Part shown: positions 43,655 through 54,654 of the stretch, piece by piece
Layout: each line of letters begins with the position of its first letter
How positions within the stretch are numbered: position 1 is the stretch's first letter
Source of the DNA: Linum tenue
Taxonomy: Eukaryota; Streptophyta; Magnoliopsida; Malpighiales; Linaceae
NCBI GenBank assembly: GCA_946122785.1
Contig: CAMGYJ010000006.1
Span: forward strand, 42,304,066-42,368,065
Length of the DNA stretch: 64,000 bases
Direction of reading: 5' to 3'
Notes under the pieces: model-generated
Told to the model about the DNA's origin: nothing
The model's database searches: none
Seen by the model: only the letters and a program-made list of their open reading frames with translations
Position numbers and translations under genes: made by a program

Positions 43655-45560
43655 ATATGGGTCATACTCGTATGCTCCTGATGCATAGCATGCGACATAT
43701 TCTATGCACCGTTGATCTAATCTAACGGTACAATATTAATTATATTAAAATGAATTATTAATATAAAATCATAATTACGAACTACAGCTAATAAAATTGT
43801 ATACATACAGTATAGTCCTCTACAAATTTAATCATTACTTTTTACACTAAACTACGCTATTTCTTCCTAGCATCGTATAAAGCACCTAAATTAAATACTT
43901 TCTTTATTTTCAAATCAATTTTCTCTTACCCTGTGTTTTTTAAGGGCGGAAAAGGAGGGAAGGGAAAGATTAGGAAGGAAAGTGGGAATACCAATAAACT
44001 TTCCCCTGTTTCCGAAGGAGGGCATAGTAACTAGGGGAGAGAAAAGGGTGGAAAAAATCACTGTACAAACGTTCCCTCCAAATCGGAGAGAAAACGCCAC
44101 TGACTTTTCATTTCCTTTTTTTTATTTGCTTGCTCAATTAATTCTTCCACTTTTTTTTTATTTGCCAGGCCTTTCCTCTCTCCTCTCTCTTCGCTATCGT
44201 CTACTTCAAACTACCCAAGTGCGAAACCATTCCTCAAAACAAAGATTTTCTTCTTCTTTGTCCTCACTGTGAGCTTGCCACACCTCTCCCACTGTAGAAA
44301 TCATGATAAGAAACCATTATCCCCTTCTCTCACATAATCAATCCAAGCTTTTGTGGAATCAAACTTCTTCCTATTTCTTTTTTCCCCAAATCAGAGAACT
44401 AGGGTTCAGGGATTGAAATCTTCCCTCATCTTTCTCAAGAACCAAAGTCGTCCCGCATTCTTCTTCTGTCTTCTTTGGGCGACCGCTCAATCTGTCGTTG
44501 GTCTCTCCTGCCTGCATCCTACTCTTCCTCTCGTTGCTGCCATCGTCTGCTTCTCTTGTTGTTGACTACTGCTTCTCAAAATCAATCCTTGTCCCCTGCT
44601 CCTCCTAATCGCCGTTGCTCGTCAACATTCACCAATTTACAAGCTCTAGCACTCATAATTAATTTTGGGCTTTTGGCTTTTCTCCCTCTGCAGAGTAGTG
44701 GGCAGAACTCAGAAGCCACCGATTGTATTTAGCAAATTAGTGGGTTCCCTAGTTATTAATGGGCTTATGTTTAACAAATTGTGTGTTCCCTCGTTGCATT
44801 CAATTGGGGTGGTGGGCACACAACTATAATTAAAGATTGAATTGACGAAACTGCCTTTATGCAATAGATGTTTTTCTTATACATTTTTTGCCGAATAACC
44901 TAGTGTAAGAATAGATATTTAGTGTTTACTATATTATAAGTATTGGAATTTTTTGTATTATCATAATTAAAAATAATATAATATTAACGCTCTATTCACG
45001 TTCTTAATATTGAAGGTCTCGCTCTCCCGCTTTTGCTCTCGCTTCGCGTACTAGTTACCTATGTTTAGATTAAGTAGTTTTTTATGGTCTCCATTGTTCA
45101 AATTAATTAAATTAATTGATATCCGATATTTGCTGTTCGACTGCCGGTACGGTTGTGTTTTTTAAACATTGTATAATTGAAGTTGAATAATTTTTAATTG
45201 ATTTAGAATGATTGATCAATTATTATAAAATCTCTATTTTTAAATAATTGATGTGGTTAAATCAAGGGTTTTAAATAACTAAAATCTCTATTTACTATTA
45301 TATAATCAATAATATAACATATTCATCACACTTCCCAATACACACTTTCCTTCCCACTTTCCTCCATAAAACAACATTTTCCTTCCAATTTCCTTCACCT
45401 CCAAATCTCCCCTCCCCTCCTAATTTTCCTTCACCTCCCCTCCTTTTCCTCTCTTCCTTCGGAAACATAGGGTTAGGATCAACAAGAACCCTTGTCTTGT
45501 GAGGTCGTAATCCTTTTGTCCCTTCCCCAAATTTATTGTGGCCATTTGAACTAAAGACGG
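43655..45560. other. Intergenic stretch, no gene recognised
   Basis: Bases 43660-43740 (gctcctgatgcatagcatgc) are an inverted copy of 59260-59330, probably one repeat family. A purine block at 43935-44060 (ccgaaggaggg, gggaaag) has a complementary counterpart at 45330-45470. Several short open frames around 44350-44730 have no recognisable content. Confidence 0.4.
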
Positions 45561-46421
45561 TTGGAGTACAACCACCATCTTTTTCCTCGTTCATTTCTCA
45601 TTCCACTTTTACGTCAATTAACCCTAAAGCCTAAACAATTCCAGTTCATCATAGAAACACACCCAAGCCAGGTAATCGATGCTCACTCAAAATCCGTAGC
45701 AGTCTGTCTCTCTCTCTCCGGCGCCACCTCCACCAGTTCATCATCGAAACACACCCAAGCCAAAACCTTCCGCCCCATCTGTTCATCTTCATCGCCCAGC
45801 CGATTAGAGTTCCCTCCGATTGAGGTGACCGACACCAAGTAGGGCCCTTTCACCCTTGTGCATGCTGCCAGGCGGAGAAGCTCGACGGTGACTTCGACGG
45901 AGGAGCCGATGTCCCAGTGAAGGACGTCGATTAGGTGGATTAAGGAGGCCTAGATGCCATGGGAGACGAAGGTCTGAGAGATGGTGACGACGTATCACTT
46001 GTCGACGGCTGAGAAGAAGATGGTGCCGGATGCGTTAAGGAGGCCGTGGCCGAAGGGAAGCGTCACGCGGAGAAATTGATTTGGGTTGAAGAGAGTGTTT
46101 CTCGTGGGGAAGAGGACTAAATCCACTTCTGCGATGGTGATGGGTGCCAGTTGTACTCCCTCGTCGGCAAGTTAGAAGAAATGGAATTGACCAGCAGCAG
46201 AGTACGGTCTATGAAATCGGGAAACACGATTGGGGTGATGAAGGATTTCCCGTCGCCTAGGAATTCCCAACCAACAACTCTGTTTCGGAGGTAAGCTTTG
46301 ACCTTTTGTTGAGTGTGCATTCCGTGAATTTGTGTTACCTAATCGATCGGTAGACAAGGGATTTGAAGGTATTACCTGTACCTTCTGTTGTACAACATCA
46401 TGAAGTTATTTTTCTCTGCAG
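45561..46421. other. GC-rich gene-like stretch, unrecognised
   Basis: Both strands are partly open. A near-exact 30-base duplication (ttcatcatcgaaacacaccc) lies at 45643-45670 and 45736-45765. On + a frame near 46165-46292 (MELTSSRVRSMKSGNTIGVM) ends at a gtaagc donor-like site. On - a frame gives NPNQFLRVTLPFGHGLLNAS. I cannot decide which strand was coding, and no family is recognised. Confidence 0.3.
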
Positions 46422-46575
46422 ACAACTCACAAAAGATGGAACTTGTGAAGCCTTGGTACAAAGGGTTCAGAGGCACAATCATAAGAGGCTCGGCAAAGGA
46501 GATTTCGTTAATCATCTTATGGAGTCGTTGAAGAATTCTTCCACTTGAGGCTTCATTACTACGATATCAAGGAAG
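46422..46575 (+). pseudogene. DNA topoisomerase II exon fragment(s)
   Basis: After a good acceptor (tttctctgcag, ending 46421) the frame reads DNSQKMELVKPWYKGFRGTI, as in the central domain of topoisomerase II. The same short exon, in another frame, ends SYGVVEEFFHLRLHYYDIKE before a gtaaag donor. In the complete protein the second motif (EEFF.LRL..Y) lies more than a hundred residues later, so the stretch between has been deleted, with a frame change and stops. The enzyme untangles DNA; this copy is a fragment. Confidence 0.5.
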
Positions 46576-47045
46576 GTAAAGTTATATCATTAACAGCTTA
46601 TATCTGACCATGTCCAGGAGAATTAAGCGCACTACTGTTCTGGGTTTGCTTAACACGTGTTCCTATTTTGTTATGAATTCAAAAAATCAAAGTTGGTGGC
46701 TCTTCACATTGAGTTACTGAGATTGGAAAGTAAGGTCACGTTTATCCTGGAAGTGCTTGATTGTGGTGATTGGGTTGGTATAAAATGATTTAGTTAGTGA
46801 GACAACAAGAAAAAAGTATTGATCATAGTGAAAACACACGTTAACAAAGAACATTAATGAGAAGATAGATCTGATTTTCTGGCTACATTTCTAGGGCCAT
46901 CTACGAGTTTGTTTTGTTGTCTCTATATACAACTCCTCTTTGTCTAGTAGAGGATCTATTTATATTGTTAAGTTTCACATTAGTTGTAAACAACTCTTTA
47001 AGTTTCTAATGACAATATCTATATATATGTTCTATATAAACATAG

Positions 47046-47487
47046 AGGGATCGTTATCGACAAGTTGGTTGAGGAGACCTCAAGGGAATGGAATCATTTT
47101 GAACAACTCGTGTCTATCTGTGAAGGTAGGTAGGCAATAGGGCTCTTTATTACATGTTTTTGCATTATGAAGCATTAGTGCTTGAATGATGCATGCTGTA
47201 AACACATCTTTTGATATATATTGTTTTGCAGATCAGAGACGAATAGGGGAGACTTCCCTCAGTGATACCAGCTCTAGATCTCATCAGATTTTGAGGCTGG
47301 TAGGACCATCTAGTCTTCTCTCTTCCAAATTTTAAACTGTCACTAACTGATAGATTATTTGTTGTCGTATCTTCACCAATTGCAGGAAGAGCTGGCAAGG
47401 TTGGAGAATGAATTGAGAAGTACAGGAGCAAAGAACCAAAAGAGAGCAGTAGTCTCCGGTTTGCTTGGGGCTATTGCTGAAATATGA
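47046..47487 (+). pseudogene. NACK-type (kinesin-7) motor fragment, three exons
   Basis: Exon 1 (47046-47125) reads GIVIDKLVEETSREWNHFEQ. Exon 2 (47232-47299) reads RRIGETSLSDTSSRSHQILR, which contains the kinesin switch-I motif SSRSH. Exon 3 (47386-47487) reads EELARLENELRS, the coiled-coil start after the motor, and stops. All junctions have GT-AG and the phase is kept between exons 1 and 2. A large part of the motor between exons 2 and 3 is missing. NACK kinesins drive phragmoplast expansion in cytokinesis. Confidence 0.75.
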
Positions 47488-47489
47488 GA

Positions 47490-48290
47490 CTCCCAAGTCA
47501 TGTTGATTGTTGCCCTGGGAAGAATAGAAGTGTCGTGTTTAATGTTTTAGTTTTATTGCAGGAAAATATAATTTTCTTTTTTAGCATAGAGTTTGGGTGA
47601 GGCTATCTAATTTAAAGAGGTATTACCAACCCTATTTTGTGACTCATGGGATTTTATTTTCTTCTTTTTGCCGATTTTCTTCTCTTTGGCATAAACCTTA
47701 TCAAAGATCCATCTTATACCATACAAGGCCAAATTGTCGCCGAAGCTACTGAAGTCTAAAACTAAAAGCACTCTTCGATGGGAAAATAACCATAAAGTGC
47801 CGCATAAATTTGTTTGATTAGTTCTGGAAGGATTTTCTTCCTTCAAATGCTTGCTTTTCTCTTTGAATTGCCATTTGGATAATATATTGCTTGAATTGGA
47901 AACTGAATTTATTTTGAATTGGTTGCTTTTATATTATCGGTAGGAATTCTAATTGCAACAATTAATTAACCGCAATTTATTACAGCCATTCTTCTCGTTC
48001 ATCACACTTGCTGGAGCGCTGCCTTCATGTCCTCAGCTTTTCTCGTCACTTCACTACTCTGTTCTTTCTCCTACTGCAAATGTGAGAAAAACAGCAAAGT
48101 CAATCTTCCTAAACAATGTGATAAAAGTTGCAGAGAGATTGAAGGAATTGAGGGAGAAAATCCCACTAGCAGTAATTATGTAACTATAAAGTTCATCCAA
48201 CTACACATATCTCTTTTCGCATGACAAGACGTGCATCTGACTCCTACAGAAGTGCCCATGAACAAAGTCAGAGTTGGGTTTCATAATGAA
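47490..48290. other. Non-coding stretch with one unrecognised gene-like segment
   Basis: At 48090-48180 on + a frame reads KSIFLNNVIKVAERLKELRE and stops. It is helical and could be an exon, but I do not know it. The rest shows no gene. Confidence 0.3.
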
Positions 48291-48322
48291 CTAGTATCAA
48301 TACCCACGGCTACGCCGCAGGA
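48291..48322 (-). mobile_element. Helitron-like 3' terminus (H1)
   Basis: On the minus strand a GC hairpin (cctgcggc, loop gta, gccgtggg; two mismatches) is followed by tattgata and CTAG, with T as next base (plus: A at 48290, ctag at 48291-48294). The ending resembles that at 19139. The element would extend to higher coordinates, where four recognised gene fragments lie on this same strand. The 5' TC end was not found. Confidence 0.55.
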
Positions 48323-50400
48323 TATTTAGTTATGTTGGGCCAATCAAATTACCCCTTGTATGTTGTAGAAAAAAAACTCATGGGAGCTTGAGAGGTAAGA
48401 TGCGTATTTTGCCCTTGTTGTGCACTCTTGGCCACTGCCACATATAAGTGCAGGCCTTTGGTAGTTTCAAGAATTAGTAGCAAGGTACTGTGAATTCATG
48501 AATCTTATCTCTTTGAGCAGTTTTATGAAGTAAAGACGTCATGAAGCCAGAGAGGGAGGATTAAACAAAGTCTCAGATTAATCTGGCAAGCTGACTAATT
48601 AAACCAAGACTTAATTTGGAAAGTGGCCGTGGGTAGTAGGATCGGATTAGTGGGACTAATCGAACAGGCTTGCTACTGTGAGCTGGGAACCTGTCATTGT
48701 TGATGCAAGATAACACCCGCTGCATTTATTTCCATTTAAGACCTGTCTTTGTTAGTTGATTAGGGGTGACGGCAAATTATTCTTGAAGCTTTTAGTATTT
48801 GTTTGTTAGCTGGCAATTTGCTACTGTTGATACAGATGGTTTCCTGTGAAATGTTATAAAACAAAAGAGAGAGTGCTGAAATTACTAACTATTGGGTGGT
48901 TTGGCAGGATTTACAGCAGACTTGGGGCTGTTAGGTTTTCTTTTTCTAGTCAACAAATAGCACATCCATATACATTATGTTGCAGAAATCTATCGTTGAG
49001 AACACATGAACCCATAAATGACAGGAAATTAAGAAGGGTCTTGGAAAGGAGAAATAAAAAATAACACAGTTTACTGGAGTTAACCATGTCAATTAAACAT
49101 CAACTATACACATAATTTTCTAGATCCTGTTAACTACAATTATGAGGCAAAGGTATCCATCAATTGTAGAGAAAGAGCATTACCGGAAGAAGGCTGAATG
49201 TAGAGGAACTTAAGAAGATCAGACAGAAATGTCAAATTGAAATGGTAACGGCAAACCAGAGGGCAAACACTTTTAAAATCAATATTTAAATCCAACCCAT
49301 TGAAAAGCATATGCGACTGCGCGTGTGACAGGAAAGAGGATTCAGCTTACTGGTTGACATGTTCAGCAGCTTGTCTGTCGGTTATACAATCTCGATGACC
49401 ATTGATGATGAGAAACAATAGCAGGTCCTTAATGTCCCTTACTGATGGAGAAGCTCTTGATCCATACTCATGAACTGAACAAACCTATCATGCTATGAGA
49501 AGAGTTTTTGAAGCGCATTATCCTGGAAATTTCTACATATAATCAGCACGCCAAAAAAGAATAGAAATTGATTACCTATCAGATAATGACTTCTCACAGC
49601 AAATCATATAAAGTAAACTTAATATGGATTCTGAAAAGTGAGAATCTTATATCTGACCATCTTTCATGTAGGATTCAATCAATGCCTGATTGGTGATGGT
49701 GTATTTCTTTCCTGATGGGAACTAAGAGAAGTTTTAATTAGAGCTTGTATAAAATCTTGAAAAAGTTAGACTACGAAACAATGACAAACTGATCTAGAGT
49801 AAACAACGGGGAATGGAACAACATGGATTCACGAAAAGGGTTGACATCCAAACACGGATCCATTTAATTAGTATTTAAACATGGATTAAAAACACATAAT
49901 TTGAGCAACAAATTCATGAAAAGGGTTCACAAACTTACATTTAGTGATGAACTGCAGTTCCCGAATGGTTAAGTAGTAAATCAATTACATTCCGAAGAAA
50001 TAGCGTTGTAGCAGCAAAAGCATGGTTTATAGTATTGGTCCCGACCTGTAAAAGAAAATGATGGTAAATGTATAATTAGGTTATATGTAAGCTAGATGGC
50101 CCAGCAATGAGAGAACTCCAATCAATTTGGAAGAGGTTCGGAAACTCTGAACTGCAGAAAGATCCTGCAACTCCTCCAGGAGCCTGTACTGAGCAGCAAT
50201 GATGGTAATTTTGATTAAATGAAATAAACAGTAGATACAGCAAGCACACAAAGTCTCATATTATGTGAATGGTAAATAAATCATTGAGCATATCAAGAAA
50301 ATCAATAGAGAAGTAAGCACCTTTCAACCCATCTGTGAAGAAAAGAAGATTAACACCTTTCAAGGCATTTTTGTTCTTGGTGCCCTGAAACTAATCTAAA
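48323..50400. other. Non-coding stretch inside the putative Helitron H1
   Basis: AT-rich with short open frames only. On the minus strand several weak intron/exon-like boundaries occur near 49700 and 50150, but no protein family is recognised. Confidence 0.35.
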
Positions 50401-50419
50401 CACTTCTAGCCCTGCAATT

Positions 50420-50893
50420 TCCCTTATAATTTGGCATCTCCATCACCTATAATCCTCTTCAATTTCAGCAGCTCATTCATCAACAGCTTGTTAAAGCTGA
50501 AAACTTCATTTCCTCCTACATTCCCACCTATACTATTTACTGATTCAAGAGTCCAAATCTATAAGAAAACAACCAGGTTGGACATTCGGATGAGAACTGG
50601 CAAATCGAATTACCTACAACCAATGGAAGAATATCAAAGAGAAAATGGAGAGGCAGTAGACTTCAAAGCTGATCTCGGAAATGGACCACAAAGATTTCTC
50701 CATCTTGCCATTCTTTCTCATCTCAAGGAAGCGCTTCTCCTGGCCAATATGGGCTTCAAGCAGAACCATTTTGGACATGTCTCTAACCCTGTTATATCCA
50801 TGAACGCGTTGGAATACCTTTCTTTTGTCTTTGTAAATCAGTTTTCGGTCTTGAGAGTGTAGGTCAGTTGTTCCAGACAACAACTTCTTCAGG
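50420..50893 (-). pseudogene. BAG-family co-chaperone fragment (ubiquitin-like and BAG domains)
   Basis: After an acceptor (tttttttccag, at 50894-50900) the minus strand reads LKKLLSGTTDLHSQDRKLIY, the back of the ubiquitin-like domain. MSKMVLLEAHIGQEKRFLEM and WSISEISFEV then start the BAG domain. In between, two compensating shifts hide a second-frame segment YSNAFMDITG. A later exon (about 50430-50560) reads FNKLLMNELLKLKRIIGDGD, the conserved BAG helix. BAG proteins bind the Hsp70 ATPase domain. The N-terminal exon is not recognisable. Confidence 0.75.
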
Positions 50894-50999
50894 CTGGAAA
50901 AAAAAAACCAAATCAAAACTGAAAAGAGTGTAGAAGAAAAAAAAAAAAAAGAGAAGTGGGGCTTGCACTTATAGAATGAGGCTTGAGAGTTGATGTTGA

Positions 51000-52500
51000 G
51001 TTGTAGAACCCCAGGTTGCTGCTACCGTAAAAAGAATCATCTTATTGTTGTTGACTTTCCCTCGACTGGTCGTCCCTCATTCTGTATATCTCTGTCAGCC
51101 CAGCACTGAACCACAGGCGACCTACTGAGCCCAAAATTGTGATCCAAACACGACAGGCGAGGCCATCAAATAGCCACCGGAGCATTGAAAACTCCAACGA
51201 CAGAGATATGGAAGGAAAAAAAAAGGAAAGCAAAAGTTCAGGAAAGCAAAAAGGAAATCGATCGTACGAAGTGAAACCTGTATTGATAACTCTGCGGCCA
51301 TTGCTGAGAGGTCAAAGGGCCGACACCTTCACCGCCGTCGGCATTCTTCTCCTCCTCGTGACCTTCCGCGTTCGAGTTTTTGTTGCCGAAGCTCGAGGAG
51401 GGAGAGTAGAGTGTGGTCGGAGAAACTAATTGGTGCCATCTCCGGTATCATCGGCACCGTCGTCATTTTCATGTCTATCGGAGTCATCTACAGAGAAATT
51501 TGCATGTGGGAGACCGATATCAATCATGCTTGGCCATCTACACCGAAGACACTGCTCTTATTGAGGAAGACGTTAACTATGAGGGAGTTAGTAGGCGGCG
51601 CAGTGATGTAGAGCAGCATCAAGAGTCAGGGAAAGAAGATTAGGGTCTTGTAGACCCGAACAGGGAGAGTGGACCTCGTCTTCCCACCACCTCGTCCGAG
51701 GCTCCACTCGAAGCGGAGAGCATAGAACGAAAAGCAGCAGAGTCTCTTTTGGACGAAGGGGTGGAAGATGTATTTGGCACGGTAAGCAGGGGAAGTTATG
51801 TCAGTACTGTAGAAATCATGGTCGGTAGCATGTAGGAGTAGTTGCGAGAGGGCAGAAAAGACTAAAGTGGTGGATTGTGATTGTGGATTTTGGGGTGAAG
51901 GTCGTGAAAGGGATGGAGGAGGACATAGAAAGAAAGTATGGCCACTCTGTAGCTGATGAGTTGATGTACCGAACACGGAAAAGGAAGGGTGGGGTGTGAT
52001 GGTGTTTGTCAATTGGGAAGGCCTTTTAATCTCAGTCCACAAAACGCCAAAAAATGAAACAGTAATAGAAGTGTTGAGGTAATAAAGTGTACCCAGCTTT
52101 CATGTTCTATATAATTCTCATCTCATTTTGGTTCCCAGACCCGTGGCTCAGAAATTCCAGAGAGACTTCTCTTTGGCCAAATCCATAATGGGTTTATCAA
52201 GCATGCATATACTATAGTAAAATGCGAGCAAAGCCTGTGTTAACCTGGAAGAGAAGGTGAAGAGAGAAGAGTTGTTGTTCTTTGACAAGGTTGAAGATGC
52301 GCCTAGTCTTGAATTAGAATGGTGAAAGAATTAGAATGATGTATCATCAAGGTACTATTGAAATAACATGGAAATTTCATGATAAAATGGCGACTTACCC
52401 ATCTTGGCAGCAGAGGTGCAAATCTATTCTGAAAACAGGTCAGAAAATGATGAATCAAGAGCTTGAAGTTCCATAACTTCATGGTGTTTCCCATCTCTCC
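51000..52500. other. Gene-like but unrecognised stretch
   Basis: On + a frame at 51411-51611 reads IGAISGIIGTVVIFMSIGVI, one likely membrane segment, but with no family match. On - an open frame covers 51626-52042 and is serine/proline-rich. The first may belong to another captured fragment; neither is supported as a gene. Confidence 0.25.
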
Positions 52501-52533
52501 ACCACTACTCAATTCTCACCCTCACACTCACAC

Positions 52534-52889
52534 TCGTAAGAGCAGCCAATGCATCTGACCTTTGCCTAACTGCTTCACAGACATCAGCGACCTCCGCTCT
52601 TGTTGGTGTAGGATCCTTGATCATAGATTCGAGCAGTTGAGATGCAACAATGACTGGCTTATTCAGTTGCCTGCACACCTCGACAATCTTTGTTGCGTGG
52701 CTGGTATATGTTCCAATGGTATCTGAGCACTCAGATCTCCTCTTGCTACCATAGCTCCATGTGATGCTTGAATGATCTCTTCCAAGTTCTTCGATGAATC
52801 AATACTCTCTATTTTTGCTATGACAGTCATATCTTTGTTGGACGGACATAGATGGAGGGACATGAACTGCTTGCTATTCACAGACATTC
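52534..52889 (-). pseudogene. Pyruvate kinase fragment
   Basis: The minus strand reads [40 protein letters not shown] and then, in a shifted frame, [20 protein letters not shown] with [20 protein letters not shown]. This is the active-site side of the TIM barrel, including the MVARGDL motif that contacts the metal and substrate. The D of the usual ASDGAM is changed to H and the G of DLGA to S. A frameshift lies near 52690. The enzyme makes pyruvate and ATP from phosphoenolpyruvate; this copy is a fragment. Confidence 0.85.
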
Positions 52890-53189
52890 CGTGGCTTTTT
52901 TGTGTGTGTGTGAATCAGACCTGGCTAGCTAATGCCTCACTGGCTTGCTTCTAGTTTCAAGAGCATACTGTAATAAGATGTCGGTCAAGTCAGTTCAGAA
53001 GTGGCAGCCAAGTATAACAACTTCATCAGCAAATATATGAAGTTGTCTGCTCCATTTGTGGTGCTTCCTCTGCCGGTCAAGTCACTTTCCAGTCACCAAC
53101 AAGTCAAAGTCACCATCTTGCTAGTCTTCTCTACAATGAAACGGAGATCCAAATCAGCATTTCTGAAATCTTGGGTTAGAGAGTTCTCA

Positions 53190-53335
53190 TTGTTTCTTTC
53201 TTACCGAATAGGAACTGGTCGAGGCTCTTGTGGGGAACATACTCTGTGCTAGCTCCTCCTTGGCCTAGCTTCTTTGATACGCTGAAGTAATCAGTGGCCT
53301 TTTCTAAAGTGTCATACTTGAAGTTCATGGTTGAT
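53190..53335 (-). pseudogene. Cysteine-rich receptor-like kinase fragment
   Basis: The minus strand reads NFKYDTLEKATDYFSVSKKL with GQGG, the start of a plant receptor-like kinase domain (P-loop GQGG). It is then joined directly to EYVPHKSLDQFLF, which normally lies about 70 residues further on. The stretch with the catalytic lysine is therefore deleted. An adjacent minus frame at 53510-53650 (VLEDWLYALPRSGSVGVNDT, before a gtaaga donor) is gene-like but unrecognised. Confidence 0.65.
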
Positions 53336-54223
53336 CTGTTGAAGCTTATCGAGATCTTATCCAAATTTATGCTTGCTTTAACAATTTCAATGCAGGAACA
53401 ACTATATTCAGGCCAGTATATCCTCAATTTTCAAATGAAATATGTTGAATAACACTTCAGAGAACAACTTATCTATAACCGAATAGACTTTTCATTTTGA
53501 TTGTAGAGAAAAGAAATGTGATTAGTTACTAAGCCAATTCTTACCATGTACTTAGCATCAATGAAAGTATCATTGACTCCAACACTTCCAGATCGGGGCA
53601 ATGCGTATAACCAATCTTCCAATACGACCACACCCTGCATTAGCCCAGTCATATTATTAGTCAGAATCCATAAAACTATACCCAGGAGACACACTACTAG
53701 AAGCCATCAGGTAGAAGTCCTTCACTTATGCCAAGTCCACCAATCTTCTTCGGAGTATAAAAGAACACAGGAGGAAACCTAAAGAGGTAGAGGAAAACTC
53801 AGCTCTGACACAAACAAATCATCAATCCATGACAACAGATCATAACTTGTGCAGAAAGCACATACCTGCTAGGCATTTTAGAATTCAAACCGATCTTTAA
53901 TCGAGTCTGATTTTTTTACAGTTAACAAGTAGATCCAAGAGCTCTTTTGTGTGAACAATCACCTCCTAGGAATACGTCAACAGAACTACAATAAGAAAGA
54001 TGGTTCATTGGTGAAAAACTAGAAATACAGAGCCCTCACAATTCCAGGAACAAAACAACAAAAGATGGTTCCTTGCGCTAACATGGACCTCTTATCTCGG
54101 AATGGAGCAATTACTAAACACATTTAGAAAGACAGGTGTTTCTTAAGCACAAGTTACCCATGCTTTCGAATCAAAGCCCTTGTCATTATTTCTTAGCGTT
54201 CCCTTTACCTTCGGAAGATTCTC

Positions 54224-54462
54224 CTACTCGGCCTGCGCAGCTTTCTTGTCCAACTTCTTCTGCAGAACCTTGGCGACCCTGCGCACAAAAAGCAGAACCC
54301 GAAATTCAGAATCACGAGCTAGCTCAAAAAGGGAATTGGAAGAAGAAGGAAAAGGAGGATTAAACACCTATCGCAGCGCTGTTCAGGAATCAAGCCATCA
54401 TCTTTGCCCTTGCCGTCCTTGGGTTGCGAGACTGAGCTCTTTCGCAATCCTTTTTCTCACTA
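54224..54462 (-). pseudogene. SERF/4F5-family small protein, two exons
   Basis: Exon 1 (54368 to about 54462) reads EKDCERAQSRNP and, one base shifted, GKGKDDGLIPEQRCD. After an intron of 89 bases (54279-54367, GT-AG), exon 2 reads RVAKVLQKKLDKKAAQAE and stops at 54224. This is the layout of the small, charged 4F5/SERF proteins (RDRERAQAR, DGLTPEQRRERD, KKAAQ). The start codon region is damaged. It is the last gene fragment on the minus strand before a repeat block. Confidence 0.6.
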
Positions 54463-54654
54463 AATCCCCAATCAGAGCAGATTTCCCAGAATAAACGAAC
54501 ACTAAGTAACATTCACAGAAGGGAGAAGGACTCGTCCTCTCGCCAAGAATTTCATTATCATGCATAAAAAAAACAAATGGAAATAAGAAAAACGAGGTTA
54601 ATAACCCAGATTTAGGGCTCAAGTTAGGGTTCATAACCATGGGTTATGCACCTA

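Noticed and set aside
44353..44732. Signal-peptide-like short genes
   Set aside because: Hydrophobic frames come from a pyrimidine-rich stretch; no conserved domain or splice support was seen.
45020..45060. Possible Helitron 3' end (cgcgtactagt)
   Set aside because: There is no convincing hairpin before ctag and no similarity to the termini at 19139 and 48291.
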